A stretch of DNA of 41,355 bases, taken from assembly GCA_902570675.1 (NCBI GenBank), contig CACFYZ010000010.1:1-41355 (forward strand), given 5' to 3'. The notes under the pieces were generated by a model. That model was not told the DNA's origin. It worked only from the letters and a program-made list of their open reading frames with translations, and did not search any database. Source of the DNA: an uncultured Pelagibacteraceae bacterium. Lineage in GTDB: Bacteria; Pseudomonadota; Alphaproteobacteria; Pelagibacterales; AG-422-B15. A program made the position numbers and the translations under genes. How positions within the stretch are numbered: the stretch's first letter is position 1; every line of letters begins with the position of its first letter. This document shows positions 32,676 through 41,355 of this stretch, one piece after another.

Positions 32676-33909
32676 CTCTGTCTAAAAACTCAGTTAGCCT
32701 TCTTACTTCTTGCATTGTGTTATAATGAACCATTGATACCCTTACGACACCATCATTTGGTTCAATGCCTAGTCCCTCAAGACATCTCCACGCATAGAAT
32801 TCACCATTTCTGATGCCAATATTATTTTGTCCTGCGTCTCTCGCTATTTGATATGAACTTTTATTTGTTACTGTAAACGAGACAGTAGGCATACGTTCTT
32901 CGCGAGAAGAGGACTTTTTTCCAATCATTTTTATATTTTTTTTCGTTTGTAAAAATTGGATCAGTTCTCTCATGAGGACCTCTTCGTGCTTAGCTATTAG
33001 TTTGAAAATTTTTTTACCCTTGTGGTGAAGATTTAAATCACTTTCATCAAAATGATGATGATACAAAGTCTCATAATAATCTGTTATACCTGACAAACAC
33101 CCCAATTCCTCATGATTAGGGCCACCAGGATTAAGTGTGTAGGGTACTTGGCCAGCAAGAAATTCATGGTTTAGATTTTTAGTTTGTTCGAGTAATTCTT
33201 TCTTCCCATATAAAAGTGCTAGATGAGGTCCATAAGTCTTATACAAACTGAATCCATAAAAATCGATATCTAAATCTTTCAAATCTACAATATCATGGGC
33301 CATATATGCGACTCCATCTCCAACAACTTTAATATCGTTATCGTGCGCAAGAGAAATAATTTCCTTTAAATTATTTATTGAAGCAACAACATTAGATGTA
33401 TGACATACGCAGATAAACTTTGTTTTTTTTGAAATTAATCTTTTTAACTCATCGATTTCTAGATCAGCTGTATTGGGATTAAATTGCCACTCCTTTATTT
33501 TTACTCCGTATTCTGATAACTTTCTCCATGCTCCAATATTCGCCTCGTGATCTTGATTTGTAACTATTATTTCGTCATCTTTTTTAAGCCACGTTTTAAT
33601 TGCGTTTGATAATAAAAACATATTCATCGTTGTCGACGGACCTATCATAAATTCCTCTTTGTTTATATTGAGTAGTTCTCCTATTTTACTTAGACTATTA
33701 TCCATCTCTGAACCCGCTTCAATGGATGGGCCAAAATCTCCGTAAGGTTGAACTTTTTTTGTAATCATAAAATCATTCAATTTATTTATTACCTGTTTAG
33801 GAACGTAAGTACCGCCTGCGTTTTCAAAGAATGCGAAATCAGATGTTCTAGAATCTTGAAACACTGGAAATTGACTCCTTACAAAAGCTGTATCAAGTTC
33901 ACTCTTCAT
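32668..33909 (-). CDS. Class V PLP-dependent enzyme, cysteine-desulfurase-like (TIGR01976 type)
   Basis: A 413-residue fold-type I PLP enzyme. The likely PLP Lys is K224 in SLYKTYGPH; D198 in VGDGVAYMAH and H121 in NQDHEAN contact the cofactor in this family. N-terminal VRSQFPVF and FFENAGGTYVP match TIGR01976 proteins, called cysteine-desulfurase-like but with no proven reaction; I see no clear catalytic Cys loop. ATG 33909 is used, 4 bases after the kinase stop. It lies between the ACAD and the kinase, read with the kinase and purD. Selenocysteine lyase or an isopenicillin-epimerase-like role is also possible. Confidence 0.8.
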   Translation of the reverse strand: MKSELDTAFVRSQFPVFQDSRTSDFAFFENAGGTYVPKQVINKLNDFMITKKVQPYGDFGPSIEAGSEMDNSLSKIGELLNINKEEFMIGPSTTMNMFLLSNAIKTWLKKDDEIIVTNQDHEANIGAWRKLSEYGVKIKEWQFNPNTADLEIDELKRLISKKTKFICVCHTSNVVASINNLKEIISLAHDNDIKVVGDGVAYMAHDIVDLKDLDIDFYGFSLYKTYGPHLALLYGKKELLEQTKNLNHEFLAGQVPYTLNPGGPNHEELGCLSGITDYYETLYHHHFDESDLNLHHKGKKIFKLIAKHEEVLMRELIQFLQTKKNIKMIGKKSSSREERMPTVSFTVTNKSSYQIARDAGQNNIGIRNGEFYAWRCLEGLGIEPNDGVVRVSMVHYNTMQEVRRLTEFLDRVI

Positions 33910-33913
33910 TTTA

Positions 33914-34978
33914 TTAATTATTTTCCTCCACAATATTCCAACCGAGTTTACCTAAAATAGGAACAAAACTTGCATAATTTTTTGCCTCTGAGCTTGCTGC
34001 TGTTCCATCTCTTACTCTGCCAACTATCCCTTGAGCGATACCCGCTAATCTGAATATATTATATGCCATGTAAAAATCCCAATTCTCAACTCGACTTCTT
34101 CCAGTTTTTTTATAATACATCTCGGCGTATTCATTTTCGGAAGGAATGTTTAATTCTTTTAAATCTGAACCCATCATTCCAAGACCTTTAGCTCCAACAG
34201 GTAATCTCCAAGACATCATATGATATGTAAAATCAGCAATTGGATTTCCAAGTGTTGACAACTCCCAATCCAATATGGCTTCGACCTGATTTGTGTCTTT
34301 ATTAAAAATCATATTGTCTAGTCGAAAATCTCCATGAACTATTGAAGTTTCATTGTCTTTAGGTATATTTAATGGAAGCCACTCTATTAAATTATCAATT
34401 TCTGGTATCTTTTGTGTTTCAGAGTCTTTGTACTGTTTACTCCATCTATAAATTTGCCTATCCATATAATTTTCGTGTTTTCCATAATCACCTAAACCGA
34501 TACTTTTAAAATCTACATTATGGAGTTTTGCAATTGTATCATTCATTGATGCATAGATTTCTCCTCTTTGTTTTTTATCTGCATTTGGTAATAAAAGCTC
34601 CCAAAATATATTTCCATCGACGTGATCCATTAGAAAGAACTCAGTGCCAATAATATCGTCATCTTCACAAAAACAATATGTCTCTGGAACAGGAACGTTT
34701 GTCTTACCTAAAGCTGTAATTACTCTATATTCTCTATCTACTGCATGAGCAGATTTAAGTAATCTTCCTGGAGGCTTTCTTCTCAAAACATAATTTTTTT
34801 TCTTTTCTTCGATTAAATATGTTGGATTTGATTGACCACCCTTAAACTGCTTGACACTTATAATGTTAAAATCATTTCCAATTATATCTTTCAAATACTG
34901 ATTTAGATTAGCGGAGTTAAATTTTAATTTTTCATCAACGTCTTTTGTACCCGAAAAAATATCATCACGAGATGTCAT
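33914..34978 (-). CDS. APH-fold phosphotransferase, ACAD10/11 kinase-like
   Basis: A 354-residue kinase of the aminoglycoside-phosphotransferase/choline-kinase fold. The ATP-binding region has GGQSNPTYLI (57-66 area) and VLRRKPPG, and the catalytic loop is HGDFRLDN (225-232) followed by LDWELSTLGNP with metal-binding D247. The RRKPPG and DWELSTLG words are typical of the kinase half of ACAD10/11 rather than antibiotic-resistance enzymes. The start overlaps the purD stop by 4 bases (ATGA). Together with the dehydrogenase at 31300 it suggests use of 4-hydroxy fatty acids. Confidence 0.85.
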   Translation of the reverse strand: MTSRDDIFSGTKDVDEKLKFNSANLNQYLKDIIGNDFNIISVKQFKGGQSNPTYLIEEKKKNYVLRRKPPGRLLKSAHAVDREYRVITALGKTNVPVPETYCFCEDDDIIGTEFFLMDHVDGNIFWELLLPNADKKQRGEIYASMNDTIAKLHNVDFKSIGLGDYGKHENYMDRQIYRWSKQYKDSETQKIPEIDNLIEWLPLNIPKDNETSIVHGDFRLDNMIFNKDTNQVEAILDWELSTLGNPIADFTYHMMSWRLPVGAKGLGMMGSDLKELNIPSENEYAEMYYKKTGRSRVENWDFYMAYNIFRLAGIAQGIVGRVRDGTAASSEAKNYASFVPILGKLGWNIVEENN

Positions 34979-36237
34979 GACAATGCTTTCTTGCCAATAT
35001 CTTTTCTATAGTAGCCCTCTGGCCATTCTAATTGAGAAATTGACTCGTAAATAATATTCAATGCTTCTGATAACGTCTCATTTTTCGCTGTAAGTGATAG
35101 GACCCTGCCTCCAGTTGCTAACAAGTTACTACCATTATGACTTGTTCCGGCATGAAAGACTTGAAAGATATCACTGCTTTCTAATTTTTCAATTCCATGA
35201 ATGATTGTATTTTTTTTGTATTCTCCAGGATAGCCTTTTGACGCCATTACAACGGTTGCACAATTATCATCTGCCCATTCAATTTGAGTTTTATTAAGCT
35301 TACCGTCTATACAATCTAAAATTAATTGAACTATGTCATTTTTCATTCTTAACATTAAAACTTGACATTCTGGATCACCAAATCTGATATTGTACTCAAC
35401 TAATTTTGCGTAACCATCTTTAATCATTAATCCTGCATAAAGAATTCCTTTATAAGGATTACCACTTTTTTGAAGAGCTTTAAGGGTGGGAATAATGATT
35501 TCATTGTCTACTTGTTGCTTGATTTTTGAATTAAATATTGGCGCTGGAGAATATGCACCCATGCCACCAGTATTTGGGCCTGTGTCGTTTTCGCCAATTC
35601 TTTTATGATCTTGAGCACTTTCAAGCGAAACAAAATTTTCACCATCAGCACAAACAAAATAGCTTGCTTCCTCTCCATCCATAAACTCCTCTATGACAAC
35701 TTCCATATTCGCTCCAAATTTTTCGTTAAAAATGTCAATTATTGCTTGTTCAGCAATTTCCATAGATTCTGCAACTGTGACTCCTTTGCCAGCAGCTAAG
35801 CCATCTGCTTTGATCACAATTGGTAAAGATTGATCTTTTAAATAATTAATTGAGTCAGCCTTATTATTGAATCTGGCATAGTTTGCTGTTGGTATATTAT
35901 TTTGTTGGCAAAGATCTTTCATAAATCCTTTAGAACCTTCTAATTGTGAAGCATATTTATTAGGGCCAAATATTTTAATCCCTTTAATTTCAAAGAAATC
36001 TACAATTCCTTCAACTAAGGGAACTTCAGGACCAACAATAATCAAGTCGACCGTATTCTTTTGACAAAAACTGTATATTTCCTCAAAATTACTTTGATCA
36101 ATTTTTATGCATTCTGCAAGTTGACTAATGCCATAGTTACCAGGAATAGCGTATATTGATGATACGAGTGGACTTCGTGAGATCGAATAGCATAATGAGT
36201 GCTCACGAGCCCCACTTCCAATTACAACAATTTTCAT
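34975..36237 (-). CDS. purD: Phosphoribosylamine-glycine ligase
   Basis: A 420-residue GAR synthetase of purine synthesis. It begins MKIVVIGSGAREHSLCYSI, then IIVGPEVPLVEG, the ATP-grasp core IVIKADGLAAGKGVTVAES and GPNTGGMGAYSPAPIF, and metal-binding RFGDPECQVLMLR. Length is normal. It is divergent from xseA across 52 bases, a pairing often seen in Alphaproteobacteria, and overlaps the kinase gene by 4 bases. Confidence 0.97.
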   Translation of the reverse strand: MKIVVIGSGAREHSLCYSISRSPLVSSIYAIPGNYGISQLAECIKIDQSNFEEIYSFCQKNTVDLIIVGPEVPLVEGIVDFFEIKGIKIFGPNKYASQLEGSKGFMKDLCQQNNIPTANYARFNNKADSINYLKDQSLPIVIKADGLAAGKGVTVAESMEIAEQAIIDIFNEKFGANMEVVIEEFMDGEEASYFVCADGENFVSLESAQDHKRIGENDTGPNTGGMGAYSPAPIFNSKIKQQVDNEIIIPTLKALQKSGNPYKGILYAGLMIKDGYAKLVEYNIRFGDPECQVLMLRMKNDIVQLILDCIDGKLNKTQIEWADDNCATVVMASKGYPGEYKKNTIIHGIEKLESSDIFQVFHAGTSHNGSNLLATGGRVLSLTAKNETLSEALNIIYESISQLEWPEGYYRKDIGKKALS

Positions 36238-36289
36238 AAAGTATATTTATAATTTTATTGATATATTATCACATTAATAAATATATTAA

Positions 36290-37594
36290 ATGGTAAGAGA
36301 AAATATCAAAGAGTATACTGTAACTGAAATTTCGACATCAATTAAAAATTCGCTTGAGGAGAATTTTGGATATGTGAAAGTACGAGGTGAAGTATCTAAT
36401 TTAAGCAAACCAGCCTCGGGACATATTTATCTGAACCTTATAGATGATAAAGCAATTATTAAGGCAATCGCATGGCGAAGCATCGTTTCAAGACTTAGTT
36501 TTATACCAGAAGAGGGACTTGAGGTAATATGTTCTGGAAGACTTTCGACAGGATATTCTGATAGATATCCTGGAAGGTCAGATTATTCTATTATAATTGA
36601 AAGCATTGTACCAGCAGGTGAAGGTGCTCTTATGGCCTTGCTTGAGAAAAGAAAAAAACAACTCTTCGCCGAGGGACTTTTTAATCAGGAGTTCAAAAAA
36701 TCTCTTCCTCTCTATCCTGAAACCATTGGGGTAATAACATCTCCTACAGGAGCGGTAATTAAAGATATAATTCACAGACTTGAGGATCGCTTTCCATGTA
36801 ATCTGATTTTATGGCCCGTACCGGTACAGGGGGATGACGCAGCACATTTTATAGCGGATGCATTAAAAGGTTTTAATAAATCTCATATAGATACTGACTT
36901 CAAAATCCCAGATGTAATTATAGTTGCTCGTGGTGGAGGTAGCATAGAGGATCTATGGCCTTTTAATGAGGAAATAGTTGTCAGAGCAGTGTTCGAGAGT
37001 AAAATACCGGTTTTATCAGCGGTTGGACACGAAACTGATACCACTCTAATTGATTTTGTTTCTGATCTAAGAGCTCCTACGCCAACAGCAGCAGCTGAAC
37101 TTTGCACCCCAAATATTGATGATTTAAAAATGAACTTAAAAAGCTATCAAAAAAATCTTTTTGACTCTATCAACAACTATATTGAAGACAAATTTAAGTT
37201 ATATAAAAATTTAAGTGATAGATTACCTGTATCACTAAAACTATTTACTAAAAGTTTACTTTCAGAATTTAAAGATTTAACACAATCTTTAAATTATAGA
37301 ATTTTAGAGGAACAAATAAATAATTATCAGGAAAGATTATACGTCTCTGTTGAGAGTCTGAACAAGTCAACTAAATTATATTTTGAAAATATGTATAAGC
37401 TCCTCAGCCAAAATAAAAAACTACTGGATAATATGAGCTATAAGTCAGTATTAAATAGAGGTTATTCAGTTATTAAGAATTCTAAAAATAAAATTATTAC
37501 CTCTTCCAGTGATTTAGAAAAAGATGAGAGAATAGTTGCTGAAACTAGTTTTGCAAAAATTAGAGCTAAAGTTGAAGGTATGGAAAATGAATGA
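36290..37594 (+). CDS. xseA: Exodeoxyribonuclease VII large subunit
   Basis: A 434-residue XseA. The N-terminal OB-fold shows VKVRGEVSNLSKPASGHIYLNL. The nuclease domain shows GVITSPTGAVIKDI, ARGGGSIEDLWPFN and SAVGHETDTTLIDFV, diagnostic of the catalytic core. A coiled-coil region follows (about 290-390), and the C-terminus contains the family block LNRGYSVI. The small subunit XseB is not in the window. The end overlaps DUF2093 by 8 bases. Confidence 0.95.
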   Translation: MVRENIKEYTVTEISTSIKNSLEENFGYVKVRGEVSNLSKPASGHIYLNLIDDKAIIKAIAWRSIVSRLSFIPEEGLEVICSGRLSTGYSDRYPGRSDYSIIIESIVPAGEGALMALLEKRKKQLFAEGLFNQEFKKSLPLYPETIGVITSPTGAVIKDIIHRLEDRFPCNLILWPVPVQGDDAAHFIADALKGFNKSHIDTDFKIPDVIIVARGGGSIEDLWPFNEEIVVRAVFESKIPVLSAVGHETDTTLIDFVSDLRAPTPTAAAELCTPNIDDLKMNLKSYQKNLFDSINNYIEDKFKLYKNLSDRLPVSLKLFTKSLLSEFKDLTQSLNYRILEEQINNYQERLYVSVESLNKSTKLYFENMYKLLSQNKKLLDNMSYKSVLNRGYSVIKNSKNKIITSSSDLEKDERIVAETSFAKIRAKVEGMENE

Positions 37595-37796
37595 TTTAAA
37601 AACCAAAGCAGAAGTCCTTTTGCATCACGGACAGTTTCAATTAAAAAGTCCAGGTGATTATGTAGAGTGCTCAGTAACAAAAGAAAAAATCGCAATAGAA
37701 AATTTAAAATATTGGAATGTCGATCTACAAGAAGTATATGCTTCACCAGAAGTTGCATTAAAAAGATATAAAGAGCTCAATGATATTAATAATTAG
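37587..37796 (+). CDS. DUF2093 protein
   Basis: A 69-residue protein of the DUF2093 family, typical of Alphaproteobacteria and usually next to xseA. It shows LLHHGQFQLKSPGDYVECSVT and IENLKYWNVDLQEVY. ATG 37587, which overlaps the xseA end by 8 bases, gives the family start; an earlier in-frame start adds 17 unmatched residues inside xseA. The function is unknown. Confidence 0.85.
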   Translation: MNDLKTKAEVLLHHGQFQLKSPGDYVECSVTKEKIAIENLKYWNVDLQEVYASPEVALKRYKELNDINN

Positions 37797-38583
37797 ATTT
37801 TTATTAATTTATTTAAGCTTTAATTATCATACATTCGCATTAGATTTGCCAGAAACTGCTCCACAAGGAAGCTTAATTATTGGTGAAAGCTCGACAGCGG
37901 ACATGATATTAGTTGATGGAGAGTCTATAAAGATTAGTCCCGATGGTTTTTATGTTTTTGCTATATCTCGCGAACAAGTTGAACCAGTAAATGTTACTTT
38001 TATTCGTAGCAACGAAATTATTAATTTAGAGCAAATTTTTGTAGAAGAGCAAGATTTTGATATTCAAAGAATTGATGGACTACCAGAGCAAATGGTCACT
38101 CCTTTAGGTGATGATGTTATAAAGCGAATTATAAAAGAGAATAATTTTATCAAGGATGTTAAGAAAATGGATTTGGACTTTACGTTTTTTAAAGAGAAGT
38201 TTGTTATGCCTACCAATGGAATAATTACCGGAGTATTTGGTAGTCAAAGAATTCTTAACGGCATTGCGAAAAGTCCACATCGAGGTATTGATATTGCTGC
38301 TGAAAAGGGGTCACGTGTAATCGCATGCAATGATGGTATCGTTATTCACGCTGAAAATGATCTTTATTATACTGGTGGAACAATAATTTTAGATCATGGT
38401 CATGGTGTTAAGTCAATTTATGCTCATCTTTCTTCAGTAGATGTAGTCTTAAATCAGCAAGTTAGTAGAAACGAAATTATAGGAAAGGTAGGTTCCACTG
38501 GTAGATCGACAGGCCCTCATTTACATTGGGGTGTCATGGTTTTTGATACTTATGTGGACCCGTTATTGTTAAAATATAATTAA
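37780..38583 (+). CDS. M23 (LytM) peptidoglycan endopeptidase
   Basis: A 267-residue exported protein with a signal peptide (about 1-20). The C-terminal LytM domain (about 142-265) has zinc ligands H167 and D171 in HRGIDIA and H249 in HLHWG, with H216 and H247 catalytic. It is full catalytic type, not a degenerate activator. The N-domain (about 30-125) is beta-rich. It starts inside DUF2093 (17-base overlap) and its end overlaps the convergent acyltransferase by 4 bases. A likely cell-wall hydrolase. Confidence 0.9.
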   Translation: MILIIRFLLIYLSFNYHTFALDLPETAPQGSLIIGESSTADMILVDGESIKISPDGFYVFAISREQVEPVNVTFIRSNEIINLEQIFVEEQDFDIQRIDGLPEQMVTPLGDDVIKRIIKENNFIKDVKKMDLDFTFFKEKFVMPTNGIITGVFGSQRILNGIAKSPHRGIDIAAEKGSRVIACNDGIVIHAENDLYYTGGTIILDHGHGVKSIYAHLSSVDVVLNQQVSRNEIIGKVGSTGRSTGPHLHWGVMVFDTYVDPLLLKYN

Positions 38584-39458
38584 TTTATTTTCCATCTGTT
38601 ATGGAACCAAAAATATTGATCAGGATATTTTTCAATCATACTTTCATAATAAGAAATTATTTTTTTTGAAATCTTAACCACACTTTCTTGATTGTCTTCC
38701 AATGCATTTGGGTAGATTGCCTCATGAATTTCAAATTCAAAAGATCCATTAGTTTTTCTTATTGGCCAGCCTAAGAAAATTTTACACTTTGATTTGAGAG
38801 AGAGCTGCGCTGGTAATGTTGAAAATTTCATTTTCCTATTAAAAAAATCAATTTCTATTCCTGAAGATAGCTGAAGATCAGCAAGCAATGCAATTGACTC
38901 CCCTTTTTTAAAATTAGACAATAACTGTCTTGTGCCTTCTCTATTTTTACTCAGGCATTTCAAACTGTATTTGTTTCTTAATCTCTTTAAAACAAAATTT
39001 ATAAGAGGATTGTTGGGTTCCCTGACAATTGCCGAAGCTGGATGCATGATTTTGCGAAGAGACATACCAGGAATTTCCCAATTTGAATTATGAGCAGACA
39101 CAATAATTGACTTTGTGTGACTTTTAAATGCCTCTTTAAAAAGGTCATTCCTAACCACGTTTACTTTATTGTGCAGTATATTTTTTAAATGAGAATATTC
39201 TGCTATCGTATACCCAAAGTTTACCCAAACCTTTTTAACAGTTTCTTTGATCCAAATATCGTCTTTGTCTTTAAAAGCATACTTAAGATTTTTTTCAATT
39301 ATTTTGTTAACCGAAAAAAATGGCCCTATCAATAAAGCTAAAAATACCCCAAGTTTTCTTGAGACTGTTAGAGGAAGAATTTTGAATATCGTATAGAAAA
39401 TAATAAATAAAAAAAATTCTAGGGGATATCTGATGTAAGTTTTTAAAAATTTACTCAT
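38580..39458 (-). CDS. Lipid A late acyltransferase (LpxL/HtrB family)
   Basis: A 292-residue LpxL/LpxM-type acyltransferase with one N-terminal membrane segment (about 12-30). The catalytic pair is H123 and E128 in SAHNSNWEIPG (HX4E). The later SIALLADLQ, a WP region and the C-terminal QYFWFHNRWK are typical of the family. It adds a secondary acyl chain to Kdo2-lipid IVA. It follows lpxK by 4 bases in the waaA-lpxK-lpxL run. Whether it is LpxL or LpxM type cannot be decided here. Confidence 0.88.
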   Translation of the reverse strand: MSKFLKTYIRYPLEFFLFIIFYTIFKILPLTVSRKLGVFLALLIGPFFSVNKIIEKNLKYAFKDKDDIWIKETVKKVWVNFGYTIAEYSHLKNILHNKVNVVRNDLFKEAFKSHTKSIIVSAHNSNWEIPGMSLRKIMHPASAIVREPNNPLINFVLKRLRNKYSLKCLSKNREGTRQLLSNFKKGESIALLADLQLSSGIEIDFFNRKMKFSTLPAQLSLKSKCKIFLGWPIRKTNGSFEFEIHEAIYPNALEDNQESVVKISKKIISYYESMIEKYPDQYFWFHNRWKIN

Positions 39459-39462
39459 TTTT

Positions 39463-40434
39463 CTAATTAGTAAGTTTATTTATGAGTTCATTCATTTTGT
39501 CTAATGCGATTTCAATTTTGAGACATTCTATACCGAGTCTAACTTCTTCAGGTATTCTTACGAAATCTTTTTCGGTAGTAATTAGAGTTAGATTATTAGT
39601 GGCAGCAATTTTATTGAGACGATTAAGGTCTTCTTTTGAAAAATAATGGTGGTCTGGAAATTCGATTGTTTTAAAAACTGAATAATCATTTTGTTTAAGA
39701 GTATTAAAAAAACTTTGATTATTTCCGATACCACTAAACGCTAAATAATTTTTATTTTTATCAATATTGACCACATTAATAACAGCTGAATAGGTAACAA
39801 TATCAGTATTTTTTAATTTGATATCGATGCGAGTATCATCTTCTCCAACAATAATTAAAAAGTCAGCTTTTTTGATTGCTGGCTTAATAAGTTCTCTTAA
39901 TGGTCCAGCAGGTAAACATAAACCGTTTCCAAAACCTCTCTGTCCATTCACCATTAAAATATTTTTATCTTTGAAAACTGATTTATCTTGAAAACCATCA
40001 TCAAGAAAAATGAAATCTGGAGAAATTTCTTCTTTTATTTTTATCAAGGCGTTTTTTCTATTATTTGCAATATAAGTAGGCACGCAATTTGAGTAAAGAA
40101 TTGCCTCATCCCCTGTAACTTGCACAGAATCACTTGGTAGAACTTTTTTAAAACCAGTTTTTTGACCTCCATATCCTCTTAATAAAACACAAACTTTTTT
40201 TCCTGAAGCTGATAATTGTTTTACTATCGATAACAAAGTTGAAGTTTTTCCTGTGCCACCTACATTTATATTACCAATACAAATAACCGGAATACCAACA
40301 TTATACTCTTCTCGAAATAATTTAGGTATATAAAATGCTAAAATATAAACAAAAGATAAAGGTAACAGTAAGTAAGAAATAATATTGTAATAAATTTTGT
40401 TTGAGTACCAAATTTTAAGTATAAATTTTTCCAT
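39463..40434 (-). CDS. lpxK: Tetraacyldisaccharide 4'-kinase
   Basis: A 323-residue LpxK, an inner-membrane kinase that phosphorylates the lipid A disaccharide. An N-terminal membrane helix (about 17-37) precedes the P-loop GNINVGGTGKT (54-64). LLRGYGG and the catalytic/metal motif FLDDGFQD follow, with LPAGPLRE later. Size is typical. It lies between waaA (5-base gap) and the acyltransferase. Confidence 0.95.
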   Translation of the reverse strand: MEKFILKIWYSNKIYYNIISYLLLPLSFVYILAFYIPKLFREEYNVGIPVICIGNINVGGTGKTSTLLSIVKQLSASGKKVCVLLRGYGGQKTGFKKVLPSDSVQVTGDEAILYSNCVPTYIANNRKNALIKIKEEISPDFIFLDDGFQDKSVFKDKNILMVNGQRGFGNGLCLPAGPLRELIKPAIKKADFLIIVGEDDTRIDIKLKNTDIVTYSAVINVVNIDKNKNYLAFSGIGNNQSFFNTLKQNDYSVFKTIEFPDHHYFSKEDLNRLNKIAATNNLTLITTEKDFVRIPEEVRLGIECLKIEIALDKMNELINKLTN

Positions 40435-40439
40435 TAAGG

Positions 40440-41355
40440 CTATTGATATTGATAAATTGTTTTCAAGGTTTTTTTAATTGCATCATCGCCTTCTTTTTTT
40501 AATTTACTGATCTTTATATCTTTGTTGATAAACTTTAAATTATCAAAAGCATCATTGATGAAATATTCGAGTTGACGTTCATTTTCAATTTGTTTGGTAA
40601 ATTTTAATTGCTCTAAAATTTTATATACGTCAGGAAAATTTTGGATATATTTACCGTGAAATATTTTTTTTCCAAGATAGGCTGCTTCTATTGGGTTTTG
40701 ACCACCATGAGGAACTAAGCTTCCGCCAATAAATATAACATCTGCCAAATTATAAAAAATATTTAATTCCCCAACAGTATCAGCTAAATAAAGATATGTT
40801 TTGTCTCTTATCTGCTGATTTTTTGATCTTTTAGCTAAGCCCAATCCCCTTGTTGAAGTAAAATAAGACTCTCTATTTACATGTCTAGGCACAATAATAG
40901 TCAGTATATTTTTTTTTGTTTTTTTTAAATTAAGTGTAATATTTTTTATTATTTCTTCTTCACCAGGGTGCGTGCTTGCAGCTAAAAAAACTTTTCTTCT
41001 TCTAGTAAGAGACTTTAATTTCTTAAACTCATTTAAATTTATATCATTAGGTCTGTAGGCAAATTTAAGATTTCCTGCATTAATTGTATTAGCAATTCCT
41101 AATTTTTTATAAAAAAAAGTACTATCACTATTTTGCGAACAACAAGCACTAATATTTGAAAATAATTCTTTAGAGTAACTCTTTAGTAAGGACCATCTTT
41201 TAAAACTCTTAAGAGTCATTCGTCCATTAACTATGATTGAATGTATCCTTCGATTTTTTAGCTCATACAAAAAATTTGGCCAAATTTCTGACTCGACAAA
41301 AATCGCAATTGACGGATCCCAATGGTTGAGAAATCTTTTGACATAATACGGAACA
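40440..41355 (-). CDS. waaA: Kdo transferase WaaA (partial, 5' end off the window)
   Basis: The C-terminal 304 residues are present; the frame is open to the right edge, so the start is outside. The visible start reads VPYYVKRFLNHWDPSIAIFVESEIWPNFL, the diagnostic WaaA block before the linker. The donor-domain motif IFIGGSLVPHGGQNPIEAAYLGK binds CMP-Kdo. It transfers Kdo to lipid IVA. The N-terminal membrane anchor and catalytic Glu lie beyond the window. First gene of the waaA-lpxK-lpxL run. Confidence 0.93.
   Translation of the reverse strand, partial: VPYYVKRFLNHWDPSIAIFVESEIWPNFLYELKNRRIHSIIVNGRMTLKSFKRWSLLKSYSKELFSNISACCSQNSDSTFFYKKLGIANTINAGNLKFAYRPNDINLNEFKKLKSLTRRRKVFLAASTHPGEEEIIKNITLNLKKTKKNILTIIVPRHVNRESYFTSTRGLGLAKRSKNQQIRDKTYLYLADTVGELNIFYNLADVIFIGGSLVPHGGQNPIEAAYLGKKIFHGKYIQNFPDVYKILEQLKFTKQIENERQLEYFINDAFDNLKFINKDIKISKLKKEGDDAIKKTLKTIYQYQ

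Noticed and set aside
36238-36289. AT-rich dyads between purD and xseA
   Set aside because: Short and expected by chance at this base composition; probably just two overlapping promoters.

Overview
The window is a dense, AT-rich stretch of chromosome with mostly short intergenic gaps, many 1-17 nt gene overlaps and no insertion sequence, phage or CRISPR signal. Several neighbourhoods are typical of Alphaproteobacteria: dcd-murA-DUF2948-hisD-infA-maf, hisS-hisZ-hisG, HAD-ribF-ileS-lspA-DUF3035, and xseA-DUF2093. The tRNA-His has A73 and no G-1, and HisRS is of the alphaproteobacterial type. Low GC, compact genes and shortened enzymes (a 340-residue Pgi) suggest a streamlined, probably marine, alphaproteobacterium. 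The species cannot be named from the sequence alone.

Region 1 (1-5519) is a zinc island. A ZrgA-like periplasmic protein and an ABC ATPase run off the left edge. Next come zur, znuB and znuC on the minus strand and, divergently, znuA with a DUF1826 gene, then a convergent beta-carbonic anhydrase. Two near-identical 19-bp palindromes matching the known Zur box sit in front of the zrgA-like gene and between znuC and znuA. ZnuA and the ZrgA-like protein both carry long His/Asp/Glu repeats, partly identical at DNA level.

Region 2 (5634-9119) is a three-gene catabolic operon: a Rieske oxygenase, an M20 deacetylase of the DoeB2 type and an M24 ectoine-hydrolase-like protein (DoeA). It may use ectoine or a related solute.

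Region 3 (9215-14413) holds housekeeping genes (two small basic proteins, dcd, murA, DUF2948, hisD, infA, maf and a 118-residue unknown) followed by tRNA-Phe and tRNA-His. A convergent MFS gene ends inside the tRNA-His sequence.

Region 4 (15600-19060) is the hisS-hisZ-hisG operon. About 90 bases before hisS lies an 11-codon reading frame, MFNFKHHHYHI, with four His codons in a run of five. It is followed at once by a GC-richer hairpin and a GGG/CCCC-T5 element. This looks like an undescribed histidine leader-peptide attenuator and is the most interesting find in the window. The operon ends in a strong bidirectional terminator shared with groESL.

Region 5 (19084-31300) carries groEL/groES, an SDR, HAD-ribF-ileS-lspA-DUF3035, a short SbmA/BacA-type transporter, a short pgi, rsmD-rluB and tadA.

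Region 6 (31300-34978) has an acyl-CoA dehydrogenase and an aminoglycoside-phosphotransferase-fold kinase, the two halves of mammalian ACAD10/ACAD11, on either side of a class V PLP enzyme.

Region 7 (34975-41355) carries purD, then xseA-DUF2093-M23 peptidase, and the lipid A/Kdo genes waaA-lpxK-lpxL. waaA is cut by the right edge. No gene-free stretch exceeds 300 bases; the longest (15589-15807) holds the his leader.
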